Of a stretch of DNA of 64,000 bases, positions 1-7,372 are shown in pieces. The stretch is taken from contig NZ_BNCH01000001.1 in assembly GCF_014656375.1 (NCBI RefSeq), positions 682,001 through 746,000 on the forward strand, given 5' to 3'. The stretch is from Aliiroseovarius zhejiangensis (GTDB taxonomy: Bacteria; Pseudomonadota; Alphaproteobacteria; Rhodobacterales; Rhodobacteraceae). A program made the position numbers and the translations under genes. Below the pieces are notes generated by a model. The model was not told the origin of the DNA and searched no databases. It saw only the letters and a program-made list of their open reading frames with translations. Within the stretch, counting starts at the first letter, position 1. The number at the start of each line of letters is the position of its first letter.

Positions 1-2
1 TA

Positions 3-2102
3 TTGGAAGACGAGATCGAACAGGCAACACAAGAGCGCGACCAACTGCTGGAAGAAACCGCGGCTGCCGAAGCCCGGCTTCGGTCGATTGAGGACGAGCT
101 GGTTCAGCAGCAAGACCAATCGCGCACCAATCTGCTTTTGGCGGCTGAAATCGAAAGAACCCGCAAATCGCTGGAAGGTGAGCTGTCCGAGGCACAGAAA
201 TTGCTGGACAAATACACGTCGGCATCGGAATCCGCGTCGCTCGAGCTGGCCGAACGACAGGCCAAGGCAGAACAGATTGCCGCAGACACTCAGGCAGCAC
301 AGGCGGTCCTGACGGGGTTGCAAGCGAAGATCGAGACGTTGAAAGATACCGCTGAACAACTGCGTCTGGACAGCGAGAAGGCGGACGACATGGCCGCAGA
401 GATCGCCGATCTCGAAACGCGGAAGGCCGACGGCACCGCCGCTCTTGAAGACCTGACCGCGCAGATAGAGGCTGCCCGCACCGAGCTTGAGGGGCTGAAA
501 GCTGGTATTGCCGAAGACGTTGCCGCACACGAACGCACAAAGAATGAACTTGCCGCCTCTGAAACTCGGCTGACGGAACTGCGTGACGGCATCGCCGAGG
601 CCGAGGCAGACGCCCTACGGCTGGAAGAGTTGCAAGCCCAGACGGCATCGTTGTCTCAGAAAGTCACGGCGTTGACGGATGACATCGAAGCCCGGGAACT
701 CCGTCTGACCGATCTGAACAACCAGATGAAAGACGCGGAAAACAAACTTGCCAACACGCGCGACGCGATTTCGGACGAAACCCTCAATCTTTCTGCGCTG
801 CGCACCGAACTTGCCGCGGCACAAGCGATCATTGACGATCAGAACGCGGCAGAGGCAAAGCTCAAAGAGCTTCGAGCGGAACTGGCAACGGTGAAGCAGG
901 CGCATCAGATGGCGGTTTCACAGACCGCAGCCGCGAAGCAGGATCTTCAGACGGTAAATGCCGAACTGGCCCAGACCCGCGATGCGCTGGCAGTGGCATT
1001 GACCGAAGCCGAGGCTGCCGAGGCCAGAACTGCCGGTGCCGAGGAAGATCTGGCGGCGGCCACAGGGCAGCTTGAAACTGTAGAAGCGCAAATTGCCGAG
1101 CAAGAGTCGCTGGTCGTGGACAACACCGACGCCCGCGCCAGTTTGTCTGCGCTCAGGACTGATATTCAGGCTGCAACGGCTGAAAAAGAAACGCTTGCCG
1201 AGTCGTTGGCAGCCGATCAGCAAGAGCATGCGGCGCTGCAGGCCGATATCGCTACGGCCAAGACGAATCTGGCCACCATTGACGAGACCGTAACGGCCCA
1301 GCGCCAGTTTCTTGCCGAACTGACGGATGAAATCGGCAAGAGCCAGGCGCGCCTGCTCGACCTGGCACAACAAACCGCCGATGCCGAAGCGCGGCAGCAG
1401 GAGCTTGATCAGAAGCGTGCCGAACTGGCCGAACTGACGGAAAAAAGCAGTGCCATCTCGGACGAGCTTGACGCCCTGCAAGACAGGATCGCCGTGACGC
1501 AGGCAGAGCTGGACACCACGCAGGATGAACAAAAGAGTCAGTCTGCCGAACTGGCGCAAACCGTTGAGAAGCTTAAAAATGCCCGCAACGAGCTGGCCGG
1601 GATCGAGCAGGCCAAACGCACCCGCGAAGATGAGGTGGCACAGCTTGAAGAGGAGTTGGCTGAACTGCGCACCAACCGCGAAACCGTCCGCGCCAACATT
1701 CACTTCATGACCCAGACCTTGACGGGGTTGATCGGGACTGGCGCGTCAGCCTCAACCACAGCGCCGCCGACCGTTGTCGAGACCGCACCGCAGGCCATGC
1801 CGGTTGTGGCCTCGCAAACGGAAGACGCCCAAACGACCGGCGCAACGGACGCGCAATCGCCGGATCGTGGCGAGCCAAGCCAGGTCGCGCAGCGCCGCCG
1901 TGCAGTGCCGTTGACCGCAGTTCAGGTGCAAGCCTTGCTGTCGCAAACGCCCGGTCTGTCCGGCGCCGACCCCGACGCGCTGGCAGTATTGCGGACCGAA
2001 CTGGAAAACGGTGCCTGTACGGTGCAAGCCCTGCAATCGGCTTTTGGCACGGTCAACCGGCAGACCCTTGTTGCAATGGTTCGCGAGATCGGCCCGTGTT
2101 GA
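3..2102 (+). CDS. Long coiled-coil protein, 5' end outside window
   Basis: The reading frame is open to the window edge, so the true start probably lies upstream; the first possible start seen is a TTG at base 3. The 699 visible residues are almost entirely heptad-like sequence rich in Ala, Glu, Leu, Gln and Asp (about residues 1-570), typical of a very long coiled coil. A Thr/Ala/Pro/Gln-rich linker follows (about 575-635), then a compact C-terminal piece of about 60 residues containing NGACTVQAL and ending in GPC. No enzymatic motif is visible. The TAXI gene follows after 45 bases on the same strand, so they may be cotranscribed. An envelope or scaffold role beside the secretion genes is inference. 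I do not recognise a named family. Confidence 0.8.
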   Translation: MEDEIEQATQERDQLLEETAAAEARLRSIEDELVQQQDQSRTNLLLAAEIERTRKSLEGELSEAQKLLDKYTSASESASLELAERQAKAEQIAADTQAAQAVLTGLQAKIETLKDTAEQLRLDSEKADDMAAEIADLETRKADGTAALEDLTAQIEAARTELEGLKAGIAEDVAAHERTKNELAASETRLTELRDGIAEAEADALRLEELQAQTASLSQKVTALTDDIEARELRLTDLNNQMKDAENKLANTRDAISDETLNLSALRTELAAAQAIIDDQNAAEAKLKELRAELATVKQAHQMAVSQTAAAKQDLQTVNAELAQTRDALAVALTEAEAAEARTAGAEEDLAAATGQLETVEAQIAEQESLVVDNTDARASLSALRTDIQAATAEKETLAESLAADQQEHAALQADIATAKTNLATIDETVTAQRQFLAELTDEIGKSQARLLDLAQQTADAEARQQELDQKRAELAELTEKSSAISDELDALQDRIAVTQAELDTTQDEQKSQSAELAQTVEKLKNARNELAGIEQAKRTREDEVAQLEEELAELRTNRETVRANIHFMTQTLTGLIGTGASASTTAPPTVVETAPQAMPVVASQTEDAQTTGATDAQSPDRGEPSQVAQRRRAVPLTAVQVQALLSQTPGLSGADPDALAVLRTELENGACTVQALQSAFGTVNRQTLVAMVREIGPC

Positions 2103-2147
2103 TTAATTGAAAGATAATTAAGCATTTAAGAAGAAGGAGATAAGCAA

Positions 2148-3215
2148 GTGAGACAATTTGATTTCGGTATTTTCAAGCGGATTTGTCTGGGCGCTTGCCT
2201 GATGGTCGGGACGTTCGGCGGCACCACGGCTTCGGCGCAGGAGTTTGGCAAGAACATTCTAACGGGCGGCCCCAACGGCACATATATTCAGATCGGCCGC
2301 GATCTGGCCGAAGTGGCCGACGCCTGCGGGCTGACATATGCCATTCAGGAAAGCGCCGGGTCGCTGGAGAACTTCCTGGGGGTGCGCAGGCGCTCGAACA
2401 CCCAGTTCGGCATCGTGCAAAGCGACGTGCTTGAGTACCTCAAGACATATGCCAGCGACGACCCGAATATCGCCCGCGCGATCTTTGGCGTCCGCATCGC
2501 TTTCCCCTTGTACAATGAAGAGGTCCACATTCTGGCCCGTCGCGACATCGCATCGCTGGCCGGTCTGAACGGCAAACGGGTTGCGGTCGGGGTCGAAGAC
2601 AGTGGCACCTTCCTGACCTCGTCTCTGGTGCTGGATCTGGCGGGGGTCAAACCGTCTGAACGGGTCACGATCAACGCAACGGATTCGATGGAGCGCCTTC
2701 TGGCAGGGGATATCGACGCGATGTTCTATGTCGCCGGGGCGCCGACGAAGCTGTTCCAATCCGACCAGATCGACGCGGCACAATTCCATCTTTTGCCCAT
2801 CGACGATCCCACGCTCAGTTCGGTCTATGTGCCGACCAGCATTGCGGCGGGCACCTATCCGTTTCAAAGCGACGCGATCGACGTTGTCGCGGTCAAAGCG
2901 GTGCTGATGACATATGACTACAACGCGAAAAAGAACGAGTATCACAGGCTGAGCTGCAAGGCGGTGTCGGACATGTCGAACCTGATCCTTACAAATTTCC
3001 GCCAGTTGCAAGAGGTCGGCCACCCGAAATGGAAGAGCGTGGACCTGAACGATATACCGCCGGGATGGGATATCGGTGAATGCGTGAACGCAGGTCTTGC
3101 CGACAGCTATCAGATGCAATGCGCCTCTCCTGCCCCGATGGCGGCGGATGAATCGCTGGAAAGCCAGGCGAACGAGGCATACCGCGCCCGCATCTGCGCC
3201 GCGATTGGTTGCTGA
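2148..3215 (+). CDS. TAXI-family TRAP solute-binding protein (orphan)
   Basis: GTG start, preceded by AAGGAG at 2134-2139. The 355-residue protein has a signal peptide (basic start, hydrophobic core to about residue 28, ASA-QE cleavage site near 30). The mature part begins with the TAXI signature: GGPNGTY near residue 40, then a small-ligand lobe (QESAGSLENF) and FGIVQSD. TAXI proteins normally deliver a substrate to a fused 4TM-12TM TRAP permease in the inner membrane. No permease gene lies in the window, and the neighbours are secretion and envelope genes. The C-terminus is extended and has several cysteines, ending in AIGC; the coiled-coil protein just upstream also ends in Cys. Family membership is clear; substrate and partner are unknown. 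Confidence 0.87.
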   Translation: MRQFDFGIFKRICLGACLMVGTFGGTTASAQEFGKNILTGGPNGTYIQIGRDLAEVADACGLTYAIQESAGSLENFLGVRRRSNTQFGIVQSDVLEYLKTYASDDPNIARAIFGVRIAFPLYNEEVHILARRDIASLAGLNGKRVAVGVEDSGTFLTSSLVLDLAGVKPSERVTINATDSMERLLAGDIDAMFYVAGAPTKLFQSDQIDAAQFHLLPIDDPTLSSVYVPTSIAAGTYPFQSDAIDVVAVKAVLMTYDYNAKKNEYHRLSCKAVSDMSNLILTNFRQLQEVGHPKWKSVDLNDIPPGWDIGECVNAGLADSYQMQCASPAPMAADESLESQANEAYRARICAAIGC

Positions 3216-3223
3216 CGCCTGCG

Positions 3224-3259
3224 TGGCACGGCGTTTGCGCACTGCGCGGCGCCGTGCCA
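3224..3259. terminator. Hairpin between convergent genes
   Basis: A perfect 10-bp inverted repeat (TGGCACGGCG / CGCCGTGCCA, 16-base loop) lies between the 3' ends of the TAXI gene and the leftward ExeA-like gene. It has no T-run on either side, so it may be a bidirectional transcription barrier rather than a classic intrinsic terminator. Confidence 0.5.
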
Positions 3260-3312
3260 ATCGGTGCTGATCGGGACCGGGCCACCTGATAGCGAAGTCA
3301 GCGAATGCCGGA

Positions 3313-5238
3313 TCAGGGGGCGTTCAGGGCGGCCTTGGTGGCGTCGCTTGATCCGTCGCTCGCCGCAAGATCAATGGGAAACCAGTCTGACACGGCACCG
3401 GCCGACACGCCGTCCACCACCTGCGCACGCACTCGCCAAAGCGCCGCGCCTGCGGGAACGGGGTGACGCAGGACCGAGCTTTCGATCCCTTCTTTTGCCG
3501 TAACCACCCTGCCCTGATGATCGGCAAACTCGATTGCATACAGGGCCGGGTCCGCCCCGGTGCCGCTGGTCCAGACAAGCACTGCTGTCTGACCGTCCAC
3601 CAGGAACGACAGCAGAGGCACAGGCGCCGCTGGCGCCCCCTGCGCGCGGTCCGGCGGCGGCGTGGTCAACCGATCCGCAGCGGCTTCGACCTGACCCGCG
3701 GCCTGTTCATACCACCTGCGCGCCAGCACATGATCGACCGGCACCCCTTCGCCCAACTCGTAAATCTGTCCCAGAAAATACGCCGCACGCGCGTGACCCG
3801 AACTGGCTGCCAGAGCAAAGGCCACCACCGCCGCCTGCGGGTTCTTGTCAGCCACGGTCAGTGCAAGCCGATACCAATCGTCGACTTCTTCCGGTGGTGC
3901 GCCGAAGCTGTCCAGCACAGCCAGGGCTGCCGATGTGTCGGCAAGGCGCGGCGGCGGAGGTGCGGCGGCCACCGCCTTCGGCAAGGCAGGTTCATCGCCG
4001 CTTCCCTTGGTTGTATCTGCCGCGACATCCTCTTGCGTTCCGGCGACCCTCTCGGTCCCGGGCGCAGGCTCCCCCCCCATCTTTCCCGCAAGCATCGCCG
4101 TATCGGTTGCGCCACCTGAATCGCGCGTGTCTCGGGCCGGTCCGATGACGCCATAGGCCACCAGCGCAAGGCCGGCCACCCCGGCAAGACCGGCAGCCAG
4201 CCTTGGGCGGGACCGTTTCCCGCGCTTGGTGGCGGGGTGCGCGGCGGGCGAAGGCTTGGGATCAGGTGCCGCGACCGGATCCTCATCCGGATTTTTCACC
4301 GACGCAGATGCAGGCGGTGCAGCGGGGGCAACCGTGCTATCGGGCATTTGCACCTTCCGGTTGCTCTTGAAACTTGGCGGCGGCAGGTCCGGCAGGTCCC
4401 CGCCGTCGCCGGTCGCCACTGGTGCCTGAACATCCAGCTTCAGACCCAGGGCTTTCGTGGTCGGCAGTTTGCACCGCTCGACCATCGGGGTCTTGATCTG
4501 GGTCTGTCCCAGCGACCGGGCCTCATTCAGCAACATCTGGCAAAGCAGGTTGATCGCTTGCGGGTGTCCTTGCGTGCGGTCGTGGACCGCCTTGAGCGCC
4601 TCATCCTGGAAGCCCACATCATTGACGCCTGCGACCGTCAGCCGATGCCGGACATAGCCCGCCGTATCCTTGTCCGCCATCGCATCCAGGTTGAAGGACG
4701 GCCCCAGCAACGCGGCCGAGGTCTGGTCAAGCCGCGTCAGCAGATCGGGCAGACCCACAAGAACAATCTTGAACAACGCATTCTCGGGCCCGTCATTCAG
4801 CCGTGCGATATCGAATAACGCAAAAAGATGCGCGTCTTTCAGGTTATGCGCGTCTTCGACGATGACGGTTGGCAGGTCGATGTCCTGCTTCGCGGCCTCA
4901 AGGCTTTGTTCCAGAATACGACGGTGCAGATCCTTTTCCCCCGGCCCCGGATCAGCGCCGAACGCTTCGAGGATTGCGCGACAGGGGTCGACCTTGATCC
5001 GGGGACCGTACGGGCAGATGCCAAGCAGTCGGGCGGATTGTGCGTCCGACATCACCTTGCGAACCACGGTCGATTTTCCCGCCCCCTCGGCGCCGGTAAA
5101 CACCGTCAAAAGGATGCCGCTGTTGATCGCAAAGGCCAGACGGTCGACCGCCAGCGCGTGCACCGCGCTCCAATAGTCATACTCGGGTGAGGTGCTTTGA
5201 AACGCATCGACAGTCAGGACGGGATCAGGGTCAGACAT
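3313..5238 (-). CDS. ExeA-like AAA ATPase with TM segment and Sel1-like periplasmic region
   Basis: The 641-residue protein has an N-terminal ExeA/GspA-type AAA domain: Walker A GAEGAGKST at residues 49-57, Walker B VIVEDAH at 125-131, and GHPQAINLLC near 224-233. A Pro/Ala/Asp-rich linker (about 280-345) leads to one transmembrane segment (about 346-367). The presumed periplasmic part has a Sel1/TPR-like region (about 465-525, with YFLGQIYELGEGV) and a beta-rich C-terminus. ExeA works with ExeB to place the type II secretin through peptidoglycan. Here there is no type II secretion gene, and the usual peptidoglycan-binding domain is replaced by Sel1 and a beta region. It is the last gene of the leftward LuxR/HEPN-like operon. 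A role in envelope assembly of the neighbouring secretion system is inferred. Confidence 0.8.
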   Translation of the reverse strand: MSDPDPVLTVDAFQSTSPEYDYWSAVHALAVDRLAFAINSGILLTVFTGAEGAGKSTVVRKVMSDAQSARLLGICPYGPRIKVDPCRAILEAFGADPGPGEKDLHRRILEQSLEAAKQDIDLPTVIVEDAHNLKDAHLFALFDIARLNDGPENALFKIVLVGLPDLLTRLDQTSAALLGPSFNLDAMADKDTAGYVRHRLTVAGVNDVGFQDEALKAVHDRTQGHPQAINLLCQMLLNEARSLGQTQIKTPMVERCKLPTTKALGLKLDVQAPVATGDGGDLPDLPPPSFKSNRKVQMPDSTVAPAAPPASASVKNPDEDPVAAPDPKPSPAAHPATKRGKRSRPRLAAGLAGVAGLALVAYGVIGPARDTRDSGGATDTAMLAGKMGGEPAPGTERVAGTQEDVAADTTKGSGDEPALPKAVAAAPPPPRLADTSAALAVLDSFGAPPEEVDDWYRLALTVADKNPQAAVVAFALAASSGHARAAYFLGQIYELGEGVPVDHVLARRWYEQAAGQVEAAADRLTTPPPDRAQGAPAAPVPLLSFLVDGQTAVLVWTSGTGADPALYAIEFADHQGRVVTAKEGIESSVLRHPVPAGAALWRVRAQVVDGVSAGAVSDWFPIDLAASDGSSDATKAALNAP

Positions 5239-5286
5239 TCAACCTGTTACCTTCGTTTACATTCCAGTCTTGCCCAAGGCGCCGGC

Positions 5287-5808
5287 TCAGGCGGGGTACC
5301 CGTGGTTCTGGATCAGCATCCACACATCAGAATTCAACGCTTTGAGGTCATTCAGCGACTGTTCGATGTCATCAATGGTCGCCCCATCCAAAGCCGACTT
5401 TTGCCCGACCTTGATCTGGTTCTTGCGGTCGGCCACCCGCATCCGGATGGTCGAAATATCGCCGCTTTGGGAGTTAAATGAATAAATGCAATGATTGTAC
5501 TTGTTGCGCAGGCCGGACAGCAGCTTGATCCGGCGGGTGATTTCCAGCACCGCCTCTCGTTCCGTCTGTGACACGCGTTCAAGTTTCGAAAGCCGTTCGA
5601 CAAGGTCGATCCGGGCGCGCGTGGTGTTGAGCGTCAGAAAGATCACCACCGCGGTCTCTTTATCCGTATGCGACAGCCCTGCGATCAGGTGGATCAACAG
5701 GCTTTCGGTGTTTGTCCAACTGTAATTCAAACGGCCAAGCAGCAGCAGGAACCGGTCAAAATCCCCGCCGGGTCTGTCCTGTGGGTCTGGGTGATCAACG
5801 GCGGTCAT
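5287..5808 (-). CDS. Small helical protein with HEPN-like R-x4-H motif
   Basis: The protein has 173 residues and is largely helical by composition. The sequence RNKYNH at residues 101-106 fits the R-x4-H signature of HEPN domains and follows a long helix (TRRIKLLSGL), as in that fold. It starts 3 bases after the LuxR-type gene ends and 48 bases before the ExeA-like gene, so the three are almost certainly cotranscribed. HEPN proteins are often RNases or nucleotide-binding toxins, but no nucleotidyltransferase antitoxin lies next to it. I do not recognise a closer family. The motif is seen; RNase activity is inference and may be absent. Confidence 0.6.
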   Translation of the reverse strand: MTAVDHPDPQDRPGGDFDRFLLLLGRLNYSWTNTESLLIHLIAGLSHTDKETAVVIFLTLNTTRARIDLVERLSKLERVSQTEREAVLEITRRIKLLSGLRNKYNHCIYSFNSQSGDISTIRMRVADRKNQIKVGQKSALDGATIDDIEQSLNDLKALNSDVWMLIQNHGYPA

Positions 5809-5811
5809 GGA

Positions 5812-6603
5812 TTACCTTCCCTGCAGTCTGTCCAATGTTTGGCCGTGCGACAGGAACCAGTTCGTGGCGCTGACTCTGTTATGCACCTTGAGCTTGCCGA
5901 AGATGTGATGAACATGCAGCTTCACCGTATGTTCGGACAGGCCCAACTGTTCGGCGATGGTCTTGTTCGCCATTCCGGTGGCCAGCAGACCCAGCACCTC
6001 TGCCTCGCGCACCGTCAGGTTTGGCAAGGCCGGCGGCGGAGGGGTCTTCTCTGCCGTTTCATCCGCCTGACCCGTCACCTGTGAAGCCCCGGGTTCAGCC
6101 CCGGCAGAGGTCGGGTTTTGACGGGTCAGCAATTCGGCGGGGACGAACGCCTCGCCCAGAAGCAGAAGCCTGAGCGCGGCGAACCAGGCGTCCAGAGACG
6201 ATTTCATCGGCAAGAACCGCAGAGTGTGTTCGTCTGATGAACCCGCCAGTTGTTGGCGCAACACGCGCCCCGTCTGCGCCGAGGAATAGGCAAGCACCTT
6301 GCCGGCACCGCTGTACACCGGGTCCAGTGCGGGCCGGGTCCGCAGATAGGTTTCCATCGAAGGTTCGTCGAAGATGATCAGGTCCGCGGCCAGCTTGCTG
6401 ACATCATCCAGCGCGTCCAGATCTGAAACGCTGCGAAGGCGCATCGCAGTAACGTCCTTGAATTCATATTCAAGCGTTCTGAGCAACCGGTCGGAGAAAA
6501 CCATACTGTTTCCCAGAAAAATCAGGACGGTATGATCGGGTTGTGTCAATGACTTCGGGGCCTGGGCAATCGGCTCTCTCTGCTTATCTTGCATCTGCAA
6601 CAC
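5812..6603 (-). CDS. LuxR-type regulator with pseudo-receiver domain (CsgD-like architecture)
   Basis: The start is taken as GTG at 6603 because GGAGG at 6611-6615 lies 7 bases upstream; an ATG at 6594 is the alternative. The 263-residue product has an N-terminal receiver-like fold (HTVLIFLG, ADLIIFDEPS, KVLAYSSAQ) with poorly conserved acidic-pocket residues, a Pro/Ala linker, and a C-terminal LuxR helix-turn-helix (LTVREAEVLGLL, HTVKLHVHHIFGKL). An atypical receiver plus LuxR helix-turn-helix is the architecture of CsgD and VpsT, which control biofilm matrix genes. It heads the leftward operon with the HEPN-like and ExeA-like genes and faces the Gly-rich protein gene across a 769-base region. 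Control of that cluster is inferred. Confidence 0.85.
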   Translation of the reverse strand: MLQMQDKQREPIAQAPKSLTQPDHTVLIFLGNSMVFSDRLLRTLEYEFKDVTAMRLRSVSDLDALDDVSKLAADLIIFDEPSMETYLRTRPALDPVYSGAGKVLAYSSAQTGRVLRQQLAGSSDEHTLRFLPMKSSLDAWFAALRLLLLGEAFVPAELLTRQNPTSAGAEPGASQVTGQADETAEKTPPPPALPNLTVREAEVLGLLATGMANKTIAEQLGLSEHTVKLHVHHIFGKLKVHNRVSATNWFLSHGQTLDRLQGR

Positions 6604-7372
6604 AATACATCCTCCAATACTTCGTCCGTCGAGGAGCACATAGGCCTGCCAGTGTGGACTGGCTGACCGGCACCGGTGACGTCGCGTGATTTCCTGACAG
6701 TTGCTCCTGTCAAAAAGAAATATCTCTAAACACTTCAGTCTAAAATCGTAATTATATTCCCATGACTATAACACAGTTGGCCGCGTTGAACAAATTTTCG
6801 CCATATTTCCCGTAAACCCGGTCGAAAACTAATCAATTCGTACTAGGGCCGCCACGCGCAACATGTGCAACTCGCCTTTGGCGTGTAAATCAAGGGGAGT
6901 CGATCTAGTTAGAATCACGCAAAAGGTCAGCATCACTCGATCCAAAGTTGATTCTGAACCGATCAGCGCCGCGTTCTTGAACAAAAAAATGCCGCATTTC
7001 AAAACCCTGCACAGCTAAACCCTTTGTCCGGCTGTTTTTCGGGGCAACTCCAATACAGGCTAAGCGTGCGTCTGCATTTTCAGGCGCCGTAGTGTGAATT
7101 GGTTCAGCAAGTTTATTGAAACAGCCAGGTCGGCAGCCCGCCTTTTCGGGCAAGCAACATCAGGCACCGATCCATATTTTCGGATCAAACACTGGTTTCG
7201 ACCGGCACAGCATAAAGGGGGTACGCGCATTCAGCTTCACGCGGCTGATCCTGTTTTGCCTCGGCAATCCGCTTCACCCGCATCTCACAACATCAAACCT
7301 CAACCATGCCCGCAGATTGGCCACTTTGGAAAGACTGGTGGCGTCCATGGGCATCAGTAAAGGATTTAAGTC
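6604..7372. other. Long divergent intergenic region
   Basis: These 769 bases separate the LuxR-type gene from the Gly-rich protein gene and hold no credible reading frame. The first third is AT-rich (about 6714-6830), unlike the surrounding DNA, and contains the inverted repeat at 6695-6712. The region probably carries the promoters of both transcripts and a long 5' leader for the Gly-rich gene. The ribosome binding site of that gene is AAGGA at 7360-7364. Confidence 0.6.
6695..6712. promoter_or_regulatory. Inverted repeat TGACAG-N6-CTGTCA
   Basis: Two perfect 6-base arms with a 6-base spacer lie about 90 bases upstream of the LuxR-type start codon, at the edge of the AT-rich stretch. The repeat is not followed by a T-run in either direction that would suit a terminator, so an operator is more likely. 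The regulator is unknown; autoregulation by the adjacent LuxR-type protein is possible. Confidence 0.45.

Noticed and set aside
5287-5808. HEPN toxin of a toxin-antitoxin pair
   Set aside because: No nucleotidyltransferase or other antitoxin gene is adjacent; both neighbours are a regulator and an envelope ATPase.
6905-7153. 82-residue minus-strand frame in the divergent region
   Set aside because: No ribosome site, poor composition, no recognisable motif; it lies in what looks like promoter or leader DNA.
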